A stretch of DNA of 64,000 bases from Pyrus communis (GCF_963583255.1 NC_084811.1:19548088-19612087), one strand, 5' to 3'; positions 21,655 through 34,165 are shown, numbered from the stretch's first letter. Notes: generated from the letters alone by a model not told the origin. A program made the numbers and translations.

Positions 21655-24480
21655 TGATAGGAGCATATTTATGCGACTTAATTGGCTTGTTCTCAAGCAT
21701 TTACGTTGTGTTTCTTTAGTTATTTTAGTCCTTTATGCCATTTTCGTGTGTTTCTAGGTTCATATGGCTAAGGAAGCAAAAATGTGCATTTTGGAGCATT
21801 TTGGAGCAAAATTGGGCTTGGAATGGATAGCATATGCTTGGAGCAAAAGGAATGGACGAAATTGAAGACCTAAAAACCTTTTGTTTGAGCAATATCAAGG
21901 AATCCTACCTATTCTAGGTCACAAAACAATGTCCCTTCCAACATTGTTACCCTTGCCGTGTGTCCCTTGGTGTTTCCCTTCCTTGCCATGCAAGGAAGGG
22001 CCTTGTTTCCTGTTTTAAACCATTTAAACACATTCATTCATCTCCCTATATAACCATACACTTATCACTTATCATAACCATACACTTATCACTTATCACA
22101 ACAACAACCTTGCACATGCTTTCCCATTTCATTATTCATTCACTTTGCATTCATTCAATTCAGCCACATGCACTTATTCTTTCATCATTGCACCACCAAT
22201 TCAACACATGCACCCATCACCTAACACAAACATCTCATTGCCGTGCATTTCATATCCCATTTCCACCTTTCCCCCTTGCAATTGCACATGCATTCCCACT
22301 TCAATCATTCACCCTAGTTGGCAGCCACATACTTTCCCATTTCAATATCATTCTTCCAAAATCAAATCAGCCACATGCACTCCCCTTTGCCGTGCAAAAC
22401 ACCTTCATTCCAGCCACATTCCACATGTATTTATCATCATTCACCCTAGCTTTAATTCACATGCACACACAATCACAAAACAGCCATTCTTGCCGTGCAT
22501 AACCATTCATCCCATTTCCAGGTTGTCCACTTCATCCTTGCAGCCATTCCACATGCATTTCCACCCACTTGCACTTTAATCATTCACCCATGCAGCCACA
22601 CATTCACCCACATGCACTTTTAATCATCCACCAACACAAAACAGCCCATCCTTGCCGTGCATCCCCTTCCATTTTCTGCACCTTTTCTCCTTGCATTTCC
22701 AGCTTTCCACAACTTTTCCTAGCTGTTTTGCACATGCATTCACTTAACCTAGCTGTCCTTCACATGCTCTCCCATCCATTCTCTCCCTATAAAAACCATA
22801 CACACTTCACACAACATTCATTCATTCTTCCATTTTCAGAAATTCACCAAAAACTGCCCTTGGTGCCGTGCCTTGAGGCACCATTCCCTACTAATCCAAA
22901 CACCATCACTTCCTTCACCATTCCACAAAACCTATCATTCTACATCATCCATAATCCCCAAAACTCACCTTAGACCTTGTGCTACAACAAAGAGGAAGAG
23001 AAGCGGGCCTAAACGTTCATACAATTCAAGTTTGAGTTGTTGGAATGTTTAGGTGTTTCTTTTCCTTTGAATTCAATGTTTAATTTCAATTCTCTTTGTT
23101 TTGTACGTATGAGGAACTAAACCCCCCTTGGCTAGGTGGGGATTCGAAATATATGTTTATGCTTGCATTTTGATTTGATTACTTCTAATTGCGTTTCATA
23201 AGTTGTGGATTCAATTTGTTTAACTGTTTGATTGATAACTTATTTATGTATGTTTATTGAGAGTGCACGCTTAATTTTCATGCATGAATATGACGCTAGA
23301 ATATAAGTGAGTTTCACCTAATAGTTACGAACTTATATTCACAAGTAGTGGAGGTTGCTTATAAACAATCGCGTTAAACGAATTCTTGGCATAAGTTTCA
23401 TGCAATCATAGTAACGAATGCCTCGTTAACACTTATAATTTTCATAGAGCGTAATGATTCTTGCTTGTATCTCTATTATGCAATCATGTAGGGGACTTAT
23501 GAGGAATGTTTTGGGTTGTCGTATGCAATCATCCAATTCAATAACGTTAGGAAGATTTGAAGGTTAATTAGTGCATCACGGTTAACTTGGGGTGTTGAGA
23601 ATTCATGGTTTATTGAAATGCAATTGGAAATCGTTTTATTATGCAAGTGTAACATGTGTGGAGATGAACCCCTTGGCTAGCATCCATCCATTCAATTCTA
23701 TCACAAATTCATCTTTACATTCTGCAACTTTTGGAGTTCTTTCTTCTTTTGTTTCTGTTTTCATGTTTAACTTGTTGTTCAATTATGTTAAACATGTGGA
23801 ACTAATTTCTTTTTAGTTAGAGGCGAATTTGAAGCCATGGACATATGTTGGTTATGATTTGATTTACTCCAGTTATGAATTCATGAACTTTAGATGTGGG
23901 TTACTTTTCTGTTTTGATTAAGAACTTGTTTATGTATGTGGGTTGAGGGTCGACACTTAATTTGCATGCCTAAACTTGATGCTAGGATATAAGGGAATTT
24001 CACCTAATCGTTATGAACTTATATTCATGAGTAGTAAAAATCGCTGGTCACGATTGTGTTTAGTAAACCCTAGGCTGGATTATCATGCGTATTCCATAGT
24101 TATGAATGCCTAGTCGATGTTTATGATTTCTGTTGAACTTAATGATCTTTGTTGAATGTCTCTATCATGCGTATTCCATAGTTAGGGACTTTGATTAGAA
24201 ATAATTTGGTTGTAATGCGTATTCCATTCAATCCAATGAATCTAGGGAAATCTGAAAGTTAATTTAAGCGGACCTAATTAACTTGGAGCATTGTCATTCA
24301 TCGTTTGTTGAAGTCATAACTGGGAATCAAATTATATGCATATGTTCATGTGTGGATAAGGAACCCTCTAACTAGTTTCTCATCATTCTATTTCATCAAT
24401 TTCGTTTTTTACAATCTGTTTTAATTAGAATCTGTGCATTTAGTTTAATTTCGTCCAAAACTCAATCCCCCTTTACTGAT
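21655..24480 (+). repeat. LTR, TGATAGGAGC family (copy 2), with an internal duplication
   Basis: Starts TGATAGGAGCATATTTATGCGACTTA, the family 5' end. It follows the family through the CATGCA-rich block (22140-22740), the TATA box (22788-22795) and the CTTGTGCTACAACAAAGAGGAAGAGAAG word, but lacks the family 3' end (...TCGCATCA). A block of roughly 550 bp is present twice (about 23120-23690 and 23800-24380) in diverged forms, so it appears to be a recombinant. The 3' side runs directly into an inverted copy. Confidence 0.85.
22160..22795 (+). promoter_or_regulatory. LTR promoter: CATGCA (RY) cluster and TATA box
   Basis: About nine CATGCA hexamers, mostly as CACATGCA, between 22160 and 22740, followed by CCCTATAAAAACC (TATA at 22788-22795). 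CATGCA is the known RY element bound by B3-domain factors. The layout repeats in the other copies of this LTR. Confidence 0.6.
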
Positions 24481-26065
24481 CATTAAGCATCATGAAAACT
24501 ATAAGTGTTGACGAGGCATTCGTTACTATGATGAGCATGAAACTAGTGCCAAGAATTCATTTAACGCGATTGTTTATAAGCAAGCTCCACTACTTGTGAA
24601 AATAAGTTCATAACTATTAGGTGAAATTCACTTATATTCTAGCGTCATATTCATGCATGAAAATTAAGCGTGCACTCTCAATCAACATACATAAATAAGT
24701 TATCGATCAAGCAGTTAAACAAATTGAATTCACCATTCATGAAATTCCAACCAAAAGTAATCAATTCATATTGCAAGCACAAACATGGTTTCGAATCACC
24801 CCTTAGCTAAATAGGGGTTTAGCCTCTCATGTTCACAAAAAGAGAAATACAATTGAATTTAAACATAAAGCACAAAGGATTGATTACACCTAGAACGCAC
24901 AACGAATCCACTTGAATTTCTGCGCGTCTAAGTCCCTCGTTCTTCTTCTCCTTGCTGCGGCAGTGAGGTTAAATGATGCTTTTTGGATGGTATTTTGGGT
25001 TTAGGATGGATTTAGGGAAGAAAGGTGGTGCGGCAATGGTGGGAAAGGTGTGGAATGGTGTGGAATGGTTATGGTGGCTGCGGCTGGTTTGTAAATTCAG
25101 GGTGAATCAGGAATGGCCTCCAAAATTGCGGCTAATAGCTCTCTTTTCAATATGTGGCTGAATGGTTTAAAATAATGAATGATGAATGAGAGAGAACTCG
25201 GGTCCATTGGATGGGGACTTGCGGCAAGAGGGATTAAATTAGGGTTTTCTTTTTAGGTGGCTGCATGATGTGTGAGAGATGAATCAATATTGCACTAGGA
25301 TTAGGAAAAAAAAGGTGCGGCTGATTAGAATAATGGGATTATTACGGTGAATGGCTGAAATTGGTCTCCCTTATGCACGGCAGAGAAGAAATAAATAATA
25401 TATGGTGGCTGCGTGAAGATTTTTGTTTGGTTTCTTAGGGTTTATGACAAATGGGGGGGGGGGCACGGCTTTGTAAGGCCATTAGGTTTTGTGGTGCTGC
25501 ATGATATGAATAAAAAGTAGGGGAATTAGGGTCAATTGGAAGGTACGGCTGTGATGTTGAATTAGAGGGATTATGGTGGCTGAATGATTTAAAAATATGA
25601 ATGCATGCAATGAATTAGGTCGGCTAGGGTTTAGGGTTAGGGTTTTGTGCATAAAAGGGGACAAAATTGCCCTCCCTTGCACGGCAATGGAAGGGGGGAA
25701 GATACAAGGGCACGGCAAAGGGGTTTAAAGTGGGCTAGAAAATACGGACGTTTAAGTTTAGGAAAGGTTACCAAAACGGGAAACTTAGGGTTAACTTTCC
25801 TACCTCAAGTAGGAAACCTTGTTTGAGTAGGATTCCTCGTTTTGGTAAGAATTCATCGTTGGAGTAGGAATTCGTCGTTTCTTCAAGTCTTCAACTCATT
25901 CATTCCTCTTTCCCTCCAAAAGACTCCAATTTGCATCTTCTTGCACACTTTGGCCTTATAATATGAAAATACACAAAAGTGGCCTTAAACACTAAAATAA
26001 CTAAGTAAACACAACATAAATGCACGAGAACAAGCTAATTAAGTCGCATGAATATGCTCCTATCA
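24481..26065 (-). repeat. Inverted partial LTR, TGATAGGAGC family (copy 3)
   Basis: The reverse complement of the first ~1.6-1.8 kb of the family. The 5' end TGATA... is at 26065 on the minus strand, and the CATGCA/His-rich block (reversed) is at about 25260-25700. Its inner end, near 24478-24483, joins copy 2 with no spacer. It directly abuts the broken end of gypsy element A at 26066. The flanks (GTCGT before 21655, AGTGG after 26065) do not match, so the pair is not a simple insertion. Confidence 0.8.
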
Positions 26066-26154
26066 AGTGGGATCACCCATCTTTGGCAAACTGGCACGTC
26101 CGCAACTTCGTCATCTTCTAGCGCCATACTTGAGGCTAGGTTAGCGAGAGCCAT

Positions 26155-26500
26155 TTAATTTTCTTTTCTTGGCACATGTTCTAGCGTCACGGCCTCGAAC
26201 TTTTGTAGTAGTTGAGTTGCTAGCCGGAAGTATGAGACGATATCATCTTTCTTCACTTCATATTTAGTCAAGAGTTGATTAATTATGAGGTTGGAGTCGC
26301 CATACACTTCTAGTGTTGTGATTTCTATGTTAATAGCCATTTAGAGTCCAATAATCAATGCTTGGTACTCAGCGACGTTGTTAGAGCACAGCTCGCTTAA
26401 TCGGAAAGAATAGGGTAGCACTTTTTTTTGTGGTGACATGAATACTACTTTTGCCTCCGCTTTATCTGCTTGTGCTAATCCATCGAAGAACATTCACCAC
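26155..26500 (-). pseudogene. Second (archaeal-type) RNase H domain of element A
   Basis: The motif E-V-Y-G-D-S-N-L-I-I-N-Q (Asp active-site strand) followed by Y-F-R-L-A-T-Q-L-L and E-H-V-P-R-K-E-N is the pattern of the extra RNase H (RVT_3 type) that Tat-lineage elements carry between the ordinary RNase H and integrase. The N-terminal half is out of frame. Confidence 0.75.
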
Positions 26501-26565
26501 ATTGGGAAGATATCAATGTTGAACACCTCATCGTCAAGCAAGTCGTTCGAGATTTTCCAATTGGC

Positions 26566-27060
26566 TCAGATTAAATGATCGGCAAGGAAGTCTGCTAGGG
26601 CTTGTCCCTTAACGGCTTTAGCTGAGACATAAATGATCTCGTGTTGGTTGATAAGCAACACCCATTTAGATAGACGCCCTATCAGAATCAGCTTGGACAT
26701 AATGTACTTGACCAGGTTGGCTTTAGCAACCAAGTGGATGGTGTAAGCATGTATGTAGTGTCTAAGCTTTTGGACGGCAAAGACTAAGGCAAGGCACATC
26801 TTCTCGATCGGTGAGTAGTTGAGGTTGGCACCAGTGAGGGTTCTGCTTAGGTAGTAACGTGCTTTTTCATTTTAGTTTTCATTTTCTTATGCCAAGAGTG
26901 CTTTAATGGAACCTTCTTGTGCCGCAATGTATATGATGAACGGCTTTCCAAGCACGGGTGCTCCTAAGACATGTGGGTTTGCCAGGTACCATTTTTTGCT
27001 CTCGAAGGCATTGCGACAGACGTCATCCTATATGAATGAAGCACTTTTCTTCATGAATCG
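26566..27060 (-). pseudogene. RNase H domain of element A
   Basis: The frame 26799-26566 has M-C-L-A-L-V-F-A-V-Q-K-L-R-H-Y and A-D-F-L-A-D, the usual end of the gypsy RNase H. The upstream part (26800-27060) matches the same domain in element B (40627-40911) but contains stops. Confidence 0.75.
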
Positions 27061-27069
27061 ACTGAAGGG

Positions 27070-27935
27070 TTAACATTGTCTAGCGAGGTTGGAGATGAAG
27101 TGTCTGATGAAGGCTAGCCACCCTAGTAGACTTTTCAGCTCGTGTAATTTTCTTGGCTCAGGCACGCTTTGAATGGCCTTAATCTTTGATTGGTCTACTT
27201 CAATGCCATGGTGCTTGACAATGAAGCCGAGGAACTTCCTAGAGGTGACGCCAAATGCACACTTTAATGGGTTCATCTTGAGGTTGTAGTGTAGTAATTT
27301 GTTGAACACCATTCACAAATCCTTCAAGTGATCGGACCTCTTCTTGGTCTTGACAACTACATCATCTACATAACATTCTATGTTTTTATGTAGTAGGTCG
27401 TTGAAGATTTTCTACATTGCACATTGATATGTAACTCCAGCATTCTTCAGACCAAAGGGCATTACCTTGTAGCAGTAGATACCTTTTGGAGTGTGGAAGG
27501 CTGTTTGTTCCTCGTCTTCGGAAGCCATATGAATTTGGTTATATCCAAAGGAGCCGTCCATGAATGACAGTGTTTCATGGCCGGTGGTCGCGTCCACCAT
27601 GATTTCAATGATTGGCATGGGAAAGTCATCATTCGGGCAAGCATCGTTGAGGTCTCAGAAGTATATGCAAAGACGTATTTGTCCAGATTTTTTAAGGACA
27701 ATGATGATGTTGGAGATCCACTTAGGGTATTGCACATTTCGAATGAAGCCTGCTTCGATTATCTTGTTAATCTCGACCTTAATTTGTGGGATGAGCTCAA
27801 ATCGATAGCGTTTTTAAGTTTGCTTTATCAGTCGCGTTCTAGGCTTTACAACAAGACGATACACGACGATGGTAGGGTCAAGGCCCGACATTTCTTTGTA
27901 GGTCCAAGCAAAGACGTCTTTGTACTCCAATAGTA
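27070..27935 (-). pseudogene. Reverse transcriptase domain of element A
   Basis: Contains S-F-M-D-G-S-F-G-Y-N-Q-I, M-P-F-G-L-K-N-A-G, the catalytic Y-V-D-D (about 27366-27377) and the thumb segment F-L-G-F-I-V (27312-27070). At least one in-frame stop (TAG after A-M, near 27417) separates the palm motifs. Copies element RNA to DNA in intact relatives; here inactive. Confidence 0.85.
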
Positions 27936-27936
27936 G

Positions 27937-29298
27937 TTAGTAGTACTCCTCTATCTCGTTTGCACTTAGCAGCACAATTACGAAGATAGGCCTCGGTTCC
28001 TCTTTTGTGCTTAAGTTGAGCTCCTTGAGATCATCAACCGTGGCTTGCCCTCCGTCTTCAAGTTGTGGTGGCACAACAATGACATCTCCCTCAGGGACTT
28101 CATCTTCTTGGATTGTGATATGGAAGACGTCTTGGATCTCCTCTTCAGTGTCATCCCCTTGGGCTTGTTGGTGTGAAGATTGGCCAGTATGGATGATGGT
28201 GCGCCTCTTTACCTGTAGTTGTCCTTTTGTGTTAACTTCCAAAGTTGTTTGTCACTTTATCCTTGAAGGAATCGAGCTTTGAACGTCGTCTTTTTCTGCT
28301 AGATCGTTGGGCTTTTCTTATTTTGACGTTGTTTTCCTCTTTCTAGAATGCTGCTTGCTTTATTCAAGTCTTTCCAAAGCCGACCATCATGGAGGAGAGC
28401 TAGCTGTGCTGCTTTGTTTCTTTGGTTTTGATAACCTTTCAAAAATAGAGCTTTGGGGTGTTGGCGTGTTAAGCGGCTTGAAGACGGAAGTTCGGTCTTG
28501 ACCACCAATGCGATCAAGTGCCGAAATTCTGGGTTTTGAACAATTCAGCCTATTAAAGACTGACGTTCGAGGGGCGGGTTTAGGCTTATTTTGATTTTGT
28601 TCAATGCTCATGCTGATGTGTTGAACGCTAACATTTTTCGCTTTACTTGAAATCTTCATGGGTGTATTTGGTGTGAAGCCAAGTCCAGCTTTGTTGTTGT
28701 CAACTTTGTAACCATGCTCATTCAACTTCTTTTGAGTTTTGGTGAGGTCGTGTTCTTTGTTGTTGACAATGTTTACATTATTCTTTCCAAGATTTGAAGA
28801 GGAGGCAAAATCGAACCTGGCCTTTGACATGAGTTTGTAGGCGTTTGGGTCGAAACCTTCTTTGGTCCTCTTGGTTGGAAGAGAGCTTAGTTCTACCCCC
28901 TTTGATAGAGGTTTTACGAAATCTTGTCGTGGTTTTGAAACTTTAGTGTTGCCTAGCTGTGTCAAAGGTAAAACTGCATTTGTCTTAAGCAGCATTACAT
29001 CGTCCTTATGCAGTTGTGTGTCGGCTTTGCTTGTTCCAGTTTTGAATGGGGATTGCCCATTCTTTTTTCTCGACATTAAGATGTATCGGAAGACAAGTGT
29101 GTTTGGCCATTTTGAGGGCGTCACATTACTTTTGGTTGTTATGGGCTCAGCAGGCTCATCTTCGTCTTTGCTTGAAGATGCCACAGCTTCCCCTTCTTGC
29201 TTCTTGGGCATGGCTTGCCACTCTTGCTTTTTGGGTGAGGCTTTGCCTGTGGATTTGATCTCTTTTGGAAAAGCTTTGGGCACCATGTCTTCATCCAT
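27937..29298 (-). pseudogene. Protease-RT linker region of element A
   Basis: A 303-codon open frame (29298-28387) and a second of 101 codons (28242-27937). Lys/Ser-rich with repeats of S-V-F-x-R-L-N (28387-28560). A similar linker is in element B (42920-42200). No enzymatic family recognised; its long openness next to damaged enzyme domains is notable. Confidence 0.55.
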
Positions 29299-29586
29299 AT
29301 AAAACTTAGAGTCCGTGAATTATGATTCGACTTTGGTGAATGGCTTGGTGTCACCTTGTATCACCTTTACTCATTCTAGGTAGAACTTTAAGCATTGATG
29401 AAGGGAGGACGACAGTACTCCATTCTTATGAATCCAAGGCCTTCCTAAGAGCAAGCTGTAGGAAGTTCTTGCATCAATCACGTGGAATAACATGCTTGAT
29501 TTGAGTTCGCCAATGGTCATCTCTACTCGGATCATGCCCATCGCTCTTTGTCCTCATTGGTTAAAACTTTGGATTAGGAGGCGGCT

Positions 29587-29904
29587 TCAGGATAATTCAT
29601 CCACCTTGTTGCCGATTGTGGTCATTGTTGACTTTGGCATGATGTTTATGACCGATCCACCATCCATAAGCATGCAGTTGGCTTTGTGCTCCCTTACATA
29701 CCCAGAGATGAAGAAATGGCAGTTGTGAGGCTTTAATCCCAGCAACAAGTCTTCGTCAGTGAAGTTGATTACATCATGGGCGGCACAACACGCGACATAT
29801 TTGTGTGGTCGAAGCTTCAAGCATTCGTTCTTGCTTTCTTGCACTTCGTGGTCGTCGGGGCTCGCCAAGACCGCTAATAGTGCTTTTCGCATCTTCTTGG
29901 GCAA
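29587..29904 (-). pseudogene. Aspartic protease domain of element A
   Basis: Has the M-D-G-G-S active-site strand followed by V-I-N-I-M-P-K-S-T, the form usual for retropepsin-like proteases of plant gypsy elements. Preceded by F-I-S-G-Y-V-R-E-H. It is cut by a stop after about 105 codons. Confidence 0.75.
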
Positions 29905-30423
29905 TCGTAGTGCTTCCTGATGCTAAAGTATGTTGGCAGGCTTTCTTTGGGTGTGCGGATCTTCTCTTCCTCGACGACGATAACTTTGCCTTTTAAGGGC
30001 ACTTCTGTCTCTATTTCAACCATGTGGCAGGCAGCGACAATGCACTGTTGGAAGAAATCCTTTGGGAAGTACTCGTGCAAGGAGACGGGAATGCGTGGTT
30101 CTTGCTCCATAGGTTCCCCAGCGTACGTTAGCTTAACAGCTCTTACGCTTATTTTGGGCTTCCTATTGTTGTGGCGGCGGTGCTTTCTCCCATTGTTCCA
30201 CTTTTGGTCGTGTGGCTTATGGTCTTGACTTCCTCGTATTTTTGTAGGTCACTAGTGTCCACCTTTCTTTATCGTCGGTAGGTGCATTTTGGGCACTTGC
30301 CCTGCAACGCAGGTTGTGTAGAAGGTGTCGTGTAGCTTGAGCATGGACGTAAATGGTCAGGCGTCACTTGGAGAAGCACTGGATCAAGGAATCCAAACAT
30401 AATTGTAGTAGTGTATGTTGCAG

Positions 30424-31298
30424 TCATGTCTTCAAGGTCAAGCATTTGCCAACATGATGACTCACGATATGATGATACTTGCAGTACCTATGATAGTTAA
30501 CGCGATTCATCTCTTCAGGACATTTGCATTCAGGTAGCTTGATCACCTTCTTCTCCAGTAAGTCATTTCGCATTGTAGCCATGTTAGAGTCAGGAAAATG
30601 GTACGTCTTTTGCTCCAGTTCCCTCAAGGTGTTTTTGCACCTATCTTGGATGTGAGAAGGTTTACCTCTCTTCCTCTCATTCACTTTATTCTTAGAGAAG
30701 ATCTTGACGGGCGCATATGAGGTCTTGATGAGGGTAGTGTTGACGGTAAAAGCTTTATTGGTGGGATTCTTCCCAGTCTTGTCCACATTTGGAGTAAACA
30801 CCTTGTCTTTCTTGAAGTCGGTGATCAGCTCATTCTTCCCATGATTGGCGATACTCAGCTCCATGTCATGGGAATGAGTTCCAACTCCTCAAATGTTCTT
30901 AGCTTTATGCCTTGGAGGATGTAACCCCAGTGCATGCGTTGAACACACATCTTAATGGCAGAGGTTTCAGAAAGCCGATCTTTGCAATCCAGACTTAGTG
31001 ACTGCCATTTATTGATGTAGTCGACGCTAGGTTCATCCTTCCACTGCTTCGTACTTGTCAGCTCCAACATGCTTACAGTACGATGGGTGCTGTAGAAACG
31101 GTTGAGGAATTGCCTTTCAAGCTGATCCCAGCTATTAATGGACTCGGGCTCGAGGTCGATGTACCAGTTAAAGGCATTACCTTTTAGTGAACACACAAAC
31201 TGTTTGACGAAGTAGTCTCCTTCGGTCCCAACATTGTTGCAGGTTTCAATGAAATGGGCAATATGTTGCTTAGGATTGCCCTTTCCATCGAATTGCAT
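30424..31298 (-). pseudogene. Gag of element A with zinc-knuckle-like tail
   Basis: 31298-30855 encodes the capsid domain (G-N-P-K-Q-H-I-A-H-F, G-N-A-F-N-W-Y, Q-F-L-N-R-F-Y-S-T). After a frame change, 30864-30424 carries the tail with Y-C-K-Y-H-H-I-V-S-H-H-V-G-K-C, a zinc-binding-like motif. One frameshift separates the parts. Confidence 0.8.
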
Positions 31299-32041
31299 GA
31301 ATTTGGGCGGCTAATAACCCATTGGCATCCTCAAGCATCAATATTCTTAGAGTAGGGCTTTGAGTATAGAATGGAGTCATGTGAGCTCTCTTCGTACTGC
31401 GTCTTGATGGTGTTTGTGATCATCTCTTGCAGTTGTTGGATAGAGATAGATCCTATGAGTGTGGTAGCTCAGTCCACCTCTAGCTTTTCTTCGGATTTCT
31501 CTACCAGAGACTCCTCTTATTCATCGGTTTCTTTCTTTGGTGGATCAACCTTTGGGTCAGCTTTCTCGTCATGCTGCGCCTCCAAACGGTTGACGAGTGT
31601 AGCAATCTGTAAGTCATTTTCTTCCACAGTCTTTGTCAGCCTTGCGATTGCGTCGCTCATTTATGCTAGTTGCTCCTCGATGGATGTTGCACCAGTAGCA
31701 CGACTTGCATGGCTACGGGATACGAATTGCTGCTTAAGTCGGCATCGGAAGTCAACAACTTGGAGTACCTCCTTAGGTTTTCCTTTCTTGGCGCCCTTAG
31801 CGAGGCCAGGTGATCATGGGTTCATGCCTCGAGTGCTTTTGCTTCTTCGGCAGGGTTAATGTAGGGGTGAAAGGCACAATAAAGAGAGCTCTTGCCTTGC
31901 TTTGGGTTATGACCCCCAAAGTGCCACAACTTGAGGCAATGATGTTCTTATTCTTTGCGTTGGTTGCGGGAACAGCTTGATCCTTTCTTGATGCCATATG
32001 TGCTTTTTGCGGATTTGAAGACAGAGATGAGAGGCAAAAAT
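31299..32041 (-). other. Gag N-terminal/leader region of element A
   Basis: Aligns with 45200-45545 plus 47399-47680 in element B. It holds pieces of the gag N-terminus with stops. The open frame on the plus strand (31371-31859) is the antisense shadow. Confidence 0.5.
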
Positions 32042-32063
32042 GTCCCACCGAGCGTGCCAAATT

Positions 32064-33010
32064 TGTAAACACGACAATTCTATAATGATTGAAACGAGAA
32101 CACGTGTAAAAAGTAAATTTGTATTGATGAATTTGTAGGGTTACAATCTCTGTTTACAATTTTTCTCTGATTCAGTTTTCAAATTTGATGTAGATAAGCA
32201 TGTTGTTGATCCAAGGGTCGCGATGACTTGATCTCGGACGAACGATTGAACGATTGCTTCAACTTTTGAGCTTTAAACAATGCATGGATAGTCTTCACCT
32301 CTAGGTTTGTGTATGACCTGTGGCAAAGGTGATGTTGATGTGGGATTTTGTTAATTCAAGGGTCTTGGTGACTTGATCTTGAATCGAATATCGGTACAAG
32401 TTTTAAGCTTACAACAAAGTCTTGAAGGAATCGGAATAAGTGCTTGTTGATTCTTTAAGGGAATGCTTCGGTTTTGGTTATACGTTCTTCGAAGAGAGCT
32501 TTGGCAGCATATTAGTCTTCAAAGATTTAGCAGAGGTTCTCCTTTTGTGAGAATTTTGGCCCTTCAATGTAGAAATTGTTGACCTTTTGTTTGTCCTGGG
32601 ATCTTGTATTTATAGACTTCCAAAGCCTTGCCTTTAGATGGATTTGGCCTTGATTTATGTCTTGATTCGTCCATGGGAGAATTTAGGCATGTTTTGTATC
32701 TTAATTTTAGCCACTTTCCCTTGCTTGGCCGAAATCTATAAGGCTTGTTGCCTATTTTGTGAGCAATCTTCAATTCTTGTTTGTTTTGTGAAGATGCTTT
32801 AGCTTTCTTTCTGGTTTTGGGAGCAATTTGGACCCCTTACCGATTTTAAAGGATGTTTGCCCTTTTTTACCGAATTTTGAGGAGGTTTTGAGCTTCCTTT
32901 GATTGATTTGTGCCACATGTCATTGATGACTTGTCCATTTGTGATGAGTCATATGCCACGTGGAGTTTTGTGATGCATCATTTGTATGCAATGAAATTTA
33001 CATGTTTACA
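32064..33010 (-). repeat. 5' LTR of gypsy element A
   Basis: On the plus strand TGTAAACACGAC...ACATGTTTACA, 947 bp, with short inverted ends TGTAAAC/GTTTACA. It shares its sequence with 33078-33860 and 47684-48055. Confidence 0.85.
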
Positions 33011-33077
33011 AGAATAATAATACAATAATATATCTTTAATATTCAATATATACACAATGGCTATTGTATGTTATAGT

Positions 33078-33860
33078 TGTAAACACGAAAATTTTGTATC
33101 AAATGAAACGAGAACACTTGTACAAAGTAGATTTGTATTGATTTGAATTTGTAGGTTACAATCTCTGTTTACAATTTTTCCTCTGATTCAGTCTCCAAAT
33201 TTGATGTAGATGCGTGATTGTTGATCCAGGGGTCGTGATGACTTGATGTCGGACGAACGATTGCTTCAAGTTTTGAGCTTGAAACGATGCTTGGATGGTC
33301 TTCACCTCAAAGTTGCAGCAAAAGGGTGATGTTGATACAGGATTTCGTTGATTCAAGGGCCTTGGCGACTTGATCTTGAAACGAACGTTGCTATAAGTTT
33401 ATAAGCTTTCAACAAAATCTTGAAGGAGTCGGAACGAGTACTTGTTGATTCTTCATGGGAGTGCATTGGCTTTGGTCGAGAGAACACGACCCCTATGCTT
33501 GTGGGAGGACTTTGTACTTATAGGTTTTTCAAAGCTTGCCTTTGGTTGGATTTGGCTTTGATTTATGTCCTAATTTGTCAATGGGAGAATTTAGGCATGT
33601 TTTGTGTCTTAATTTCAACAACTTTACAACCTTGGTTGAAATTATGGGGCCTTGTTGCCTATTTTGTGAGGAATCTTCAATTCTTGCTTGTTTTATGAAG
33701 ATGCCTTAACTTTCTTTCCGTTTTTACGACCAATCTTGACCCTTTTGCCGAATTTAAGGGAGTTTTCTCCCTTGTGCTAATTTTTAGGAAGATTTTATAT
33801 TTCCTTTGCTTGATTGGTGCCACATGTCATTGATGACTTGTCCATTTGTGATGAATCATT
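33078..33860 (-). repeat. Truncated LTR, probably the 3' LTR of gypsy element B
   Basis: Same family as 32064-33010, beginning TGTAAACACG at 33078, but ending near GATGAATCAT at about 33857, where the remaining ~75 bp of the family are replaced by another sequence. It lies 67 bp from the LTR of element A, so the two elements are head to tail. Confidence 0.75.
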
Positions 33861-34165
33861 CAAGAAATACACCTCAATGGTCCTGCAATGTGAATGGTCT
33901 AACTCAAGGGTCGTTGAGACTTGATCTTGAATTAGTTTGTTTCTTTAAGGGCCGTATAGGTGTATTTCTTGAATTGCAATGATGAATTTCGTCAAGGGCT
34001 GTTGAGGCGTATTTCTCGAACGAAACATTTCTTCAAGGGCCGTTGAGGCCTGGTTTTGATAGAGGTGATGAATTTTGTCAAGGGCCATTGAGGTGTATTT
34101 CTTGAATGAAACATTTCTTCAAGGGCCGTTGAGGCTTGGTCTTGAATGAAATGAAACTTTTCTTA
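33861..34165. repeat. Tandem 'AAGGGCCGTTGAGG' array
   Basis: Four to five imperfect copies of a unit of about 50-60 bp containing AAGGGCCGTTGAGGC and TATTTCTTGAATGAAAC. No coding potential. Confidence 0.75.

Larger units (their letters stand above)
26066..33010 (-). mobile_element. Ty3/gypsy element A (Tat-like), 5' LTR to RNase H, 3' end lost
   Basis: Read on the minus strand: 5' LTR (33010-32064), a likely primer-binding site (TTGGCACGCTCGGTGGGACA, 32042-32061), gag, protease, a long linker, reverse transcriptase, RNase H and a second RNase H, then an abrupt end at 26066 where an inverted LTR begins. Integrase and the 3' LTR are missing. Every domain carries stops or shifts, so it is dead. 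The order and the two RNase H domains are those of the Tat lineage. Confidence 0.85.

Noticed and set aside
31371..31859. 162-codon Ser-rich plus-strand frame
   Set aside because: Antisense to the gag region of element A.
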